Source: Hetaerina americana (Eukaryota; Arthropoda; Insecta; Odonata; Calopterygidae). Taken from it: a DNA stretch of 64,000 nucleotides. Both the position numbers and the translations under genes were made by a program. Location of the stretch: contig JAKTNV010000010.1 of the NCBI GenBank assembly GCA_022747635.1, positions 40,200,237 to 40,264,236 of the forward strand. The letters run 5' to 3'. The notes below the pieces were generated by a model. It did no database searches, was not told the origin of the DNA, and worked only from the letters and a program-made list of their open reading frames with translations. Position 1 is the first letter of the stretch, and the number at the start of each line of letters is the position of its first letter. Shown here piece by piece: positions 45,863 to 55,312 of the stretch.

Positions 45863-47184
45863 TACGATGTCTGTTCAAAAAGTATCACGACTTTAGTGTT
45901 TTTCAAAACTCATTTATTTATTCATGAATATCTATTTTGTCCCATTTAAAGTAATCATCATTAGATATTATGCACTTGTGCCAACGTTTTTTTAAAATTC
46001 TCGAAGCAATTCAAAAAATAATTTTTTGTGATCTTGTTCAGCTCCTTCTTCGATGCAGTCTTTATCTCGTCAATCGTGGCGTAGCGTCGTCCTTTCATTG
46101 GCCTCTTCAGTTTCGGGAACAAGAAAAGTCACCGGGGGCCAGATATGGGGAATATGGTGGCTGCGGCATCATTAGTGTGTTGTTTTTGGCCAAAAATTTG
46201 CGCACAAGTAACGATGTGCGAGCATGGGCGTTGTCATGGTGCAAAAGCCAATATTTGTTCTTCCGCAAATCCTGGCGTTTGTGGCGGATTGCTTCGCGTA
46301 ACTTGAGCATAACTTGCAGGTAATATTCTTCATTTACTGTTCTACCCTGTGGAAAGAGCTCATGATACACCACGCCCCTGAAATCGAAGAAATCCGTAAG
46401 CGAAACTTTCACATGCGACCAAACTTGGGGCGCTTTTTTCGTTCTTGGCTCGTGCTGCAGCTTTCATTGGGATGATTGAGCTTTAGTTTCCACGTCATAA
46501 CCATAAAACCCTGGTTTCGTCACTAGTTATGGCTTAATGGAGAAAATTAGGGTCGTCGCGGACATAGTCCAACTCCTCATTAGCAATGTTTTCGTAGCGT
46601 TGCTGTTTTTGGTCGAAATTGAACACTTTGGTACGAATTTCGCGGCGACTCGTGTCATGCCCAAATCATTGGTAAAAATCGAATGCCAATCGATATGTTT
46701 AGGTCCTCAGCAACTTTTCTAACGGTGATTCGACGATTGGCCAATACTATAATCTTCACCTCATCAATGTATTCGTCTGTTGTTGACGTGCTCGGGCATC
46801 CGGCACGCTCTTCGTCGTTCACTTCTTCTCGGCCCTCTGAGAAAATTTTGTACCACCGATAAACGTTGCTTCGGTCCAAGGTAGCTTCTCCATATGCTAC
46901 AGTCAACATTCGGAATGTGTCCGCGCACTTAATTTCGTTTTTCACTCAAAATTTGATACGGATTCTTTGATCCAGTTTTTGGAACAGGCCAAAATCGAAG
47001 ACAAGCCAAAAGGCGTCCAAGCAAAACAGCTGGCAACAATTAAGTGAACATTCAAAATGGCCGAACTTTTCGGCATTAGTGAGAGACATAAGTACCAACA
47101 TAATGCCACAACAAAATCGAAAATCAAATATACGTAACCCGCGAAAATTCAAAATTCGCGCAACTACTTTGAACAGACCTCGTA
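45863..47184 (-). mobile_element. Decayed full-length mariner (1.32 kb)
   Basis: Ends TACGATGTCTGTTCAAAAAG (45863) and, inverted, TACGAGGTCTGTTCAAAGTA (to 47184). TA at both borders is the target duplication. At 1,322 bp it is the normal mariner length. Orientation is minus. It lies inside the LINE relic. Confidence 0.92.
45925..47120 (-). pseudogene. Mariner transposase pseudogene (DD34D)
   Basis: Reads from about 47100 leftward. N-terminus: LDQRIRIKF then TGA where mariners have Cys, KNEIKCADTFRML, SNVYRWYKIFSEGREEV, DEERAGCPSTSTTDEYIDEV, NRRITVRKVAEDLNIS. The first catalytic Asp lies in TSDET (near 46525); the next codons are shifted (FYGYDVETKAQSSQ, then stop for Trp). Second Asp: LLHHDNAHARTS. 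Third Asp: YSPYLAPGDF, 34 residues later, confirming DD34D. Frame shifts again to DFFLFPKLKRPMKGRRYATI and ends ALAQVHNI-like near 45970. At least two stops and two frameshifts make it non-functional. Confidence 0.9.
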
Positions 47185-47350
47185 TTTCTTCTTTGCCGTA
47201 GAGTTCTCCATATGGTCTTAACCTCTTCTGCTCTTCTATACGCTTCCTCGTTCGTTATCTTGTCTGTTCATTTAATTTTCAGCATTCTCTTTCAGCAACA
47301 TGTTTCAAAAGCTTCCACGACGTTCCAGTTAGGCATCGAGGTATAAGAAA

Positions 47351-50300
47351 ACCATCAAAGCTATACACTTTCTGGTCAAAATGGCGTTACGTCTGATTCA
47401 TTTGACTGAATCAAATGAGTCCTGGATCCTCTAACACCACGTTACTACAAATGGGTCCAACAATGCCATCAGTGCCCTTGGCCTTAATGTAAAAGGGTTT
47501 AAAGGTGAACTATCAAGTACGCTTGGTTTCGAGTACAGAAATTAAGAATGCGTACAGCATTTATCTGATACTTATGAAGCAAAATAATTATTCAGAATTT
47601 CTAATTGAAGTGATTTATTTCCTGATTTATGGCGATAGAGTGTTGTTTTGCCTTTATGTACTGTACTAATGTTAATATAAAAATTTCCTGGGTAGAAATA
47701 GCCATATAAAGACTAGCAGTAAACGTACCTTCTTAATAGAGATGAAAATATTTCCTCGGTTGTCTTCTTCAAACTAAACAAAATTTATCTACTTTTGAAT
47801 GTTCTCTTCGATCCTTATATGAAATAGGTTGACCTAGAAAATTCACGCATACCATGTTTGGTTTACGTAGGTTGAAAGTCGTAATTCTAGTAGATTTTGA
47901 CCGAAATTTCTTATACTTCCGAGGTCAGAAACTATCTGATGGTGACGTTTACCGTCAAAAAACCTAGGTCGTGTGTTAAAAAAGTGTGTGTGGAACTGCA
48001 AACTTACTGCCTTTATTGCAATATCTAATTTAAACTGTGATTCTTCACCGCTTGGATTTCACCGGCTTACTCACAAGTTGCTCCTCTACTACTTCGGTTA
48101 TTATATTATTTATTTTCTACCGTCGCTCTTTTTTGCTAATCTCATTTATACCTCGTATTTTTCAGTTGAAGGCCGCGGTGAACTTTTTCTTGCTTGCTTT
48201 TCTTCCAGTTCATTTGTGTTTCATCTGGGTTCTTGTGTCACTTTCTTCACCATCTGATATCGCAGTTGTCACTCCATGACCACCAGATTTTTATCGCTAT
48301 TCACACATGCATGCGCCGGGGTAGCTCTTGCATTGCTTATTGCTTCTCTCGCAAGTCATCATTTTAGAGTTTATTTTATTGTAAGTCGCTTTTAAAATTT
48401 AATCCTACCTTGGGGAAGTGCGAGATATATAAAAATAATTTGCGTAAGGTATCGAAAAAATGTTTAGGATCCACTGCAGTCTCTCTATAGGCATATAAAT
48501 ATCACGTTTCAGCCTTTGTCTAAGTTGATGTTTTCATCAATTTCAAATTCGACCGAATCCCGCGCTGGAATTTTCCCTCGTCTAAAAAGGCCTTTTAAAC
48601 CGTGTCATCAATGTTAATAAGGGATGGAAAAACTTAATGAAGTCTAAATTATTAATTTTATTTGCATTAGTTATTTTCTGAATAAATATGCAATTTAGTG
48701 GTCGAATTAGGCAAATCCCAGCGTTGACCGCCTCACCCCCACGCTATCCGTGGCGGCGATGCCCTACGGCACGGATGGAGAGCGCCGCGAAATCGGTTTG
48801 AGCTGGGGTGTAGCGGTTTTCTCTCGCTCTCCCATCCCTCTCCTTCTTCCTCTTTTTTATCTCTAACCTCCTTCCTCCACCGAGCCATTGCTCCCACCAA
48901 TTACGAATATTTATCGGCGAATTGTCTTGTTTGAATATGGTTAGTGAGAGGATAATGGTGGCGAAAAAAGTTCCGCATTTGTAGCCGTAATGATTTATTG
49001 ATACCTACCTCACCAAAATTTTATTAAGGGATTGGCCTTGTTTGCGAGGGCTGGTTTAATGTCCTGAAAATGAGGAGGATGCTTTCGATTCTCGGGGTTA
49101 TATCTGATTAATGCGATGGTGAATGTGGACTTCCCATACTTTTGGCTCGGGTTAAAATCCCGTGGGTGGCGATTTTTCTCAGCCGTAATCCGATTACTGT
49201 TAAAGTGCCGTGTTGAGAGCAATCGAAGTTCAATTCACCGTCATTTAGCTGTGGAAATCGCTCTTGGAGTTCTCGGCGTCTTTCTTCAAATTGATGCTCA
49301 TGGAGACGCCGTTCCTCTCCATCTTGTGTCTCATCTACGAAAACTAATCCTAAAAATTACTTTTCCATCATGGCCAACCTTTGTTGTCGATCGACTGTCT
49401 TAATCAAATACTGCTACTTGATTCATGGGGAGCTAGCCTAGGTCTGCGGCACAAACCTCTGTCGCCAGTTGGTGGTGATGTGATATATAGAAAAAATTTT
49501 ATGTCCTCCGTCGGGTGCGGCGTTAAAATAGGACTCTCTATTCGCCCCCATCGCTGAATTCGAGTTGCGTAGCGACCTCGAATCTCGGTCGCTGAACGAT
49601 TTGAGTTCAGCCCAATGCCATCCGGAGTCCATTTCCGTGAAACCTTGAGATTCCACCGGATACTTAAAAAAAAGCTCCAAATTTGTATTAGAGGTTGTGG
49701 TACCATTCATAAGACAGAGTTTTCGTGAAAAATAATTCAACATGTTTTAAAAAGCAAACGTCGACCACTATAGTTACATTTTAAATCCCACAGAAATATC
49801 CACATCGCTCCGCTAGAGTTGTTTATACGCTCGTGAATAATTTAAATGGTGGAGATGGTTGCCTGCAAAATTTTATTTGTGCATGCAAATGCAGATTAAA
49901 AAAACATTGGACCCGAGAAATGCGTAGATCATTTCAAGGGTTTTAACGAACATGGTCTTTAGATTTATTAAGATTTTTTAAGCGAGTAAGCATGCTGCAT
50001 TTTACCAAGAGGAAGAATGTGCATAGGCGTGAAGAGCAATTGAAAAGGAAGGTTTAAGTTCCATCTTTTGTGAGAGAAACTAAGTTTTCGGTGGGAAGCG
50101 TTTTCTCTTCGCGGTTTTTTATTAATAATTCTTATTTATAACAAACCTCACGTGAAAACCTCACCTAAATATACACGTACTTCGTGTTCATTTTAAAAAC
50201 GGGTAGTAGTCACCAAAACTAAAGAGGAGTTTCATTCTAATTTTTCTCGCTAGTCTTACAACCCTTGGCGCTAACGTCTATGGAAGTATACAGGTTGTCA

Positions 50301-50934
50301 TGCGCTGAACTTCATTGCTCTTTTGCCTTGTTGGTTGAATGTTAACAACAATGTATCGCATTCATTTTTTAGCTCATGTTTAGGTTGGTGACCTTTTGTT
50401 GAAGATCCAATAAAATTTCAAATACGTCAAAGTTTCCGTGAAATTGGATTATCCACTTTAGCCTAACTACACATTTCTGGTTCTAAGTCGTTCAATGATA
50501 ATTATAGGTGGAGCCTTAGTCCTCAGATTTTACACTTTCGCAATGCGAAGGTACTTTCAATTTGGAAAACGGTCATGGCTCGAAGAATTATGTGAGGGAA
50601 AGACAATACACCGAGGGAAACCTAATAAATTATCGCTCGGTGTCTAAATTTTTGGACAGGCTCTGACTTCCTTTCATCTTATTTTAGCTTAATTTATCGC
50701 CATTCACGGACGGCTATTAATAACATATCCGCGGAATGGATTTTTGCTTTTCCTAAAAATGAGATGGATCGCGCTCAACTGTGTGGGGTGTTGGAAAAGG
50801 TGAGTAGGAAATTGCTTGGGAAGGCTCTGGGTACCCGGAGGTAGTTGTTGTTTTCGGTTCACGATTTTGATTCCGTTGAGCGGAAGGAACAACTCGCACA
50901 TTTCATAGTTGATATAATATTAAATTGCACTAAT
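47351..50934. other. Gene-free stretch
   Basis: No gene recognised. A near-perfect 11-bp inverted repeat GATTCATTTGA/TCAAATGAGTC lies at about 47395-47415. 48730-48895 is C/T-rich. 49110-49720 has GC-richer sequence with roughly 100-codon frames on both strands and a CGGGTTAAAATCCCG inverted repeat near 49150, but nothing I can identify. Confidence 0.45.
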
Positions 50935-51270
50935 TTGGGGATCGAGATGGTGCGTGGGTTAACGTACTGACTTCCCACCCAGAGGACCCGGGTTCAAATC
51001 CCGGCGGTGTTGAATATTTTTCAGTGGTGCTACTCCTACTTGAGGTGCTACAGGTGAGGTGCCTGTATGTCGAGGGAACTTTGAGTGAGTACGCCGTCCG
51101 TCGGATGGGACGTTAAGCTGCGGACCCCTTGGCGCCTTTCGTAAAGAGTATGCTAATGCCGACGCCGGGTTTCTCTCCACCCTTCATCCTTTCCTGTCCA
51201 TCCCCTATGGCGCAAATGACCTCAGCTGTCGGTCGCCTCCTGTAAATACTACTACTACTACGACACTAAT
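50928..51270 (+). mobile_element. SINE-A copy 3 (sense, intact promoter boxes)
   Basis: The element occupies 50935-51263. The head begins GGGGATCGAGATGGTGCGTG with an A-box-like TGGTGCGTGGG. The B box GGTTCAAATCC at 50991-51001 sits in a perfect 5-bp T-stem (CCGGG/CCCGG). The body follows, then a (TAC)n tail at about 51247-51261. CACTAAT at 50928-50934 and 51264-51270 is a short target duplication. It has an extra TGAGGTGCTACAGGTGAGGT-type segment near 51040-51080 compared with copies 1 and 2. This is the best-preserved head of the family here. Confidence 0.92.
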
Positions 51271-51310
51271 ATTCTCGTTCATAATCACTAATATGATTAT
51301 GAACGAGAAT
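51271..51310. repeat. Perfect 17-bp hairpin, 6-nt loop
   Basis: ATTCTCGTTCATAATCA at 51271-51287, loop CTAATA, and the exact complement TGATTATGAACGAGAAT at 51294-51310. It starts on the base after the SINE-A copy 3 target duplication. It is not followed by a T-run, and no terminator role is implied. Confidence 0.96.
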
Positions 51311-52269
51311 GTAACTAATGATCATACGATTGTAATTTTAAATATTTATTTACTGATTTGCGAAAGCAAGTTTTTGAAAAGAATAGAATAGACATTTTTG
51401 ATGATCTTATCCTCCACACACCTGAGATGAGAAAATAATATTGCTCATGAATAAATCTCTATCAATGGAAGTTCTATAAGTCATTAATTTTTTGTTGCAT
51501 ACAATCAGGAGTGGTTACGTTTGACTTTGTTATGTTTGTATATTGTGCGAGGGAAGAACGAGTACTTGAATATGTGAGTGATGATGCCTGCGTCTCTTAT
51601 TTTATCCTAGTGGAATCAATCCGCCAAAGTACGAGCTCGTAATGAGGCGGCATAGTATTCCTTACCCTTGCGCAGCTGTGGTCAGCCAGCAGTTCAGTCC
51701 GAATTTAATTTTTGGGGTTTCCCTCCCAAGTCTGACATGGAAGATTCATTACTCCTGCTAAGATTGCAGATGCACCTGTTGCACAACTCCAGCCTAACCT
51801 TGAATTCGTCTCAAAGGCACAAGGTGGTGTATACAGCGGTGCCCGTCTTGCACCCGGTCGCCCATTATTTCTATTTTAGTGCCCTTTCGGCTTGTTTCTC
51901 CCCCGCGAATTATGCGCGTATACCGCACGGATGCTATTTTCAGCTTCGCACCACTCCAGAGATCACAGCCACTGGAAGATCGACGCGTCCTATGGCCTTC
52001 TATTTTTAAGCGAAAATATTTGAAGGAGAGCCAGGGGTGAGGATTTTGGACCGTAACAATTTTTCGGTTATGCGGAAATCCTCGCGTCGAATTAACCGGA
52101 AGTGACACTTCCGTGAATTTTGTTTTAACGCGGAGTTGCTGTAATTAATGGAAGATGTCTATTCTCAGGAAGGTCATTGTGGGGCGTTTCCCCTCTTCCT
52201 GATGTTGTCTCTGAAAATGAAATTGCTTTCAAGATGAGAGAATGGAAAAACGCTCAGAATTGCGATGCT
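51311..52269. other. Gene-free; GC-richer block at 51.66-52.1 kb
   Basis: 51660-52110 stands out from AT-rich flanks. It contains E-boxes CAGCTG (51673) and CACCTG (51773), a consensus MEF2 site CTATTTTAG (51871-51879) and CTATTTTTAA (52000-52009). A 113-codon frame there is not protein-like. It could be a regulatory element. Confidence 0.35.
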
Positions 52270-52339
52270 CTATAATTGAAAGAATGCTCGAGAAATACGC
52301 TATATAACTGAATTTTGGAGGAAAATGTTTTGATGAATT

Positions 52340-53535
52340 TTTGGAGAAAGATTATTTTAATCCGAAAACTTGTCAGCATACAAGAAACCAATTTGACCAA
52401 CGTAGAATCGATAAAATATTTAGGTATTGCAATTACGAAAGACATTTCCTAGGGAAAACAAATTCGCTAAATTTGTGAAATAGTAAATATAAAAGTTTTG
52501 ATTCATAAGATACTTGGGAAATGTATTGAGAGGGTAAAAGAGCTCGTGTTATTTTTCGTTAGTTAAGTCCCATCTAGAGTACGAGTATGGTGCAAGTAAA
52601 TGGGATCATCACAAGGTGGGCTTAGTTTTAGAAGTAGATGGAGTGCCACATAGAGCAGCTAGGTTTGTGTGTGTGGACAACGTAACAACAATGTCACGAC
52701 ACTATTGGAAGAATGAAGGTGGAATCCAATAGTTGACCGGAGATTGGAATACAGGTTAAATTTACTGTGTACTTGTATATTTGAGGCAGTTTTCTTAGCC
52801 GAGGATGTTGAAGATCTGCCAGCATTACGAGCCCCGACTTACTGTGATAGATCAGATCACGGTCGTAAAATCAAAGAGATTCCTCGCACGATTAGAGATC
52901 AAAATAGACATTATCAAAGGGGATAATCATAATTGGTGGTATATATATATAAACCATAAACACAGTAATCAACCCGAAGGTCGGTTTGGTAGGTGATGGT
53001 AGAGTTCACCCAGTACTAAGCCCTATACGGCGTGAGAATATTCACACATCAGGGTAGGGGGGCCAGTTCCTTTCCCTGTGCCGGTTATGGTTCCCCAGGA
53101 AGACCTGGTACCCGAAAAATCACAAAGCTTGGGTGGAGCTGCAGGTGCCCAGGGTGCCTTGTCCGGGAATCGAACCCGGGACCCTCCGGTCAGCAGTCCA
53201 ACGCTCTACCGCGACCCACATATTATATGTATATATATATACAGGTATATATGTCATTATCGTGCATGCATCTTTAAATTATCCATTTTTAAAATGTTGT
53301 TCCCGCGTGGCTTGAATATTGTTGCTGAATAATGCCCTGGTGCCGAATATTTTTGCGTGTAAGTAGCTTTTTGCGAGGTAAATAAATTTATTCCATGGCA
53401 TTTTTGAAATAAAATCTGTGTAGGTATAAATGAAATGATTGAGCATGTATGGCTGGCGACCGAAAACCGCCTGCCCCACGCCCTTGCGACTGCTTGTGGG
53501 GTATTATTTAGATGTAGATTTTGATGTAGAAATTG
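52340..53535 (+). pseudogene. LINE reverse-transcriptase relic 2, interrupted by SINE-B
   Basis: Shifting + frames give IKYLGIAITKDIS-stop-GKQIR (canonical KYLGV..SDL.W..HI), RVKELVLFF, SHLEYEYGASKWDHHK, VPHRAARFVCVDNVTTMSRH, then TYCDRSDHGRKIKEIPRTIR near 52840-52905. The LINE reading then stops at 52.93 kb. After the SINE-B insertion (52951-53220) a LINE-like 3' end resumes: CPTPLRLLVGYYL-like near 53470-53510 and a degenerate GATGTAGATTTTGATGTAG tail at about 53511-53529. It is the same segment as the 34.5 kb relic but more decayed. Confidence 0.7.
52951..53220 (-). mobile_element. SINE-B copy 4 (nested in LINE relic)
   Basis: Minus-strand copy of about 270 bp with a well-kept head at 53150-53220: B box GGTTCGATTCC (complement of 53165-53175) in a perfect CCGGG/CCCGG T-stem, the anticodon-loop-like GACTGCTGACC, and AGAGCG before it. 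Compared with copy 3 it lacks about 12 bp of the D-arm (CTATAGTCCAGG). Short TA runs occur on both sides (52940-52951 and 53221-53243). Confidence 0.9.
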
Positions 53536-53975
53536 ATCAATTTATATGAACCAGGTAAAGACGGGCGACAGGGAGAATTTGGTCCTGTGCTTCGGTGTAA
53601 ATTTAAAATACTGAATCCCTATTTTATAGATAATTGCAGTAGATTTCTCTGGGTCTTAACCAGAAAAATTACCAGCGATCGGTCTATGGGGGGGAGGGGG
53701 GGCGAATGTTTTTGAGATGCGTATATCCTGAGGTCCAAGGTTATTAATAACTTATTAGCAAACAGTAGCCGAAAATCGATTAATATAGATAAAACAATTT
53801 TACATTTTGAAAAGCACGCGTTTATTTTGTTTAAATGTCTTAGTTTCACATTTTATTAGTAAGAAAATTCATTGCTGATCCGAGAAGGGATTTTCACTCC
53901 TATTGCCACTCTGACTACATGTATTTCCGATTTATAACTATATATCTCTGCCATACAATAATGCGAGAGAGATCA
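53536..53975. other. Gene-free interval
   Basis: No gene recognised. A G-run (GGGGGGGAGGGGGGGC) is at about 53688-53703. Confidence 0.55.
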
Positions 53976-55312
53976 TACTACCTTGATCAAAAAGTTCCCG
54001 GAATAACCACCGTGTGGCGCTCCCATCGTTCCGATTTGAGTTCTGTTTTTTTTGTTAAATTGGTACATCTGTTGTTGATATTCCCTTTAAATCTTAGTGT
54101 CATAACTTGACATTTGCAAAAGTTACGTAGCCAAGAGTACATCTATCTCTGTGTGTGTTGGCGATTTTTTACAATTGCAGAAATGGATTTAAATTTGCAA
54201 CAACGAACTTGTATTAAATTTTGCGTAAAAAACGGATTTAGTGGCGCACGGACGTTGGAAATGTTGGAAAAGTGTTTCGGCAACGATTCTCTAAAAAAAA
54301 ACGGTCGTTTACCAGTGGCACGAGCGGTTCAGAAGTGGTCGTGAGTCAATCGAAGATGATGAACGCAGTGGCAGACCATCGACATCGAAAGTCGGTGAAA
54401 AAATTGATAAAGTAAAAGAAATGTTGGTCAATAACCGCAAATTAACCATCAGAGAAATAGCGGAGGACTTGAACATTGCCTATGGATCCGCCCAAGACAT
54501 TCTGGTTAATGATTTGGGTTTCCGTCGTGTAGCAGCAAAGTTGGTGCCAAAAGACCTCAATGTCATGCAAAAAAGAGACCGTGTTGACGTCGCAAAAGAC
54601 ATGATTTGCGAGGCTGAATCCGATCCCACATTCATCAAAAGGATCATTACTGGAGACGAGACGTGGGTTTATGAGTACGACACGCAATCCAGACATCAGG
54701 CAAGTGAATGGCGTTCACCAAATGAGCCGAGACCAAAAAAACCACGTCGTTTTCAGTCAAAAAAGAAGGCAATGCTGACGGTTTTCATGGATTACAACGG
54801 TGTAGTGCATCATGAATTTTTGCCAGAAGGCCAGACAGTAAACAAAGAGTATTATTTGGGCGTTATGAGACGTTTGCGTGAAGCAATTCGCCGAAAGAGA
54901 CCAGAAATGTGGGCAGAAAACTCGTGGATTTTGCACCATGATAACGCACCGTCGCACAGTGCTATCATTATTCGTAATTTTTTGACGAAAAATGCAACAA
55001 ATACCATCCAACAGCCACCGAATTCACCTGATTTGGCTCCCTGTGACTTCTTTCTGTTCAATCGAGTTAAAAAACCATTACGGGGAACGCGTTTTAGCAG
55101 CCGAGAGGAAGTAGTGGAAAAATCGCAGGAAGCACTGATGGACATACCGAAAACCGAATATAAAAAATGTTTCGAGGATTGGATCAAGCGCTGGCATAAG
55201 TGTGTTGCAGTCGATGGGGATTACTTTGAAGGGGACAATATAGATTTAGATGAATAAACTTGTATTTTTAATTTTCTGAATAAATTCCGGGAAATTTTTG
55301 ATCAAGGTAGTA
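53976..55312 (+). mobile_element. Nearly intact mariner element (1.34 kb)
   Basis: TIR CTACCTTGATCAAAAAGTTC and 7 more bases at 53978-54004. The complement at about 55284-55310 has one mismatch (AAAAAGTT against AAAAATTT). TA at 53976-53977 and 55311-55312 is the target duplication. Length and layout (5' UTR of about 205 bp, one transposase gene, 3' UTR of about 55 bp) are those of a complete mariner. The ends differ from all three other mariners here. Confidence 0.96.
54183..55257 (+). pseudogene. Mariner transposase, one-base frameshift in A-run
   Basis: Starts at ATG 54183 (MDLNLQQRTCIKFCVKNGFS), a normal mariner start. The frame runs to the 9-A tract at 54293-54301, which has one base too many. 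It then continues without a stop in the next frame: YQWHERFRSGRESIEDDERS, GRPSTSKVGEKI, NRKLTIREIAEDLNIAYGS (second helix-turn-helix), KLVPKDL (WVPHEL position), TGDETWVYEYD (first Asp, near 54654), ILHHDNAPSHS (second Asp), NSPDLAPCDFFLF (third Asp, 34 residues later). It ends GDYFEGDNIDLDE, stop at 55255-55257. About 357 codons without the extra A, the full family length. The break may be genuine or an assembly error. The transposase would cut and paste its own element at TA sites. Confidence 0.93.

Larger units (their letters stand above)
45625..47350 (-). pseudogene. LINE ORF2 C-terminus relic, split by a mariner
   Basis: Two minus-strand halves form one LINE tail. Upstream half, 47185-47345: VEAFE-like VESFETCC, KRMLKIK-stop-TDKITNEEAY, RRAEEVKTIWRTLRQRR. 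Downstream half, 45625-45862: IMEGKIEWKVL-stop-GRPRDMYIG, QIKNAVKRKGYQGLRELT, NRAEWRAAVNQS-stop, then a (GATGAT)n tail near 45630-45655. The missing middle is replaced by the mariner at 45863-47184, so the LINE came first. The motif set (W.RRM, NEEV, EGK.E...GRPR, EWRAA) is that of the C-terminal tail of many insect endonuclease-reverse transcriptases. Clade not assigned. Confidence 0.78.

Noticed and set aside
46107..46945. Two separate small host genes (96 and 101 codons, minus strand)
   Set aside because: Both are fragments of one mariner transposase pseudogene separated by a stop and frameshift.
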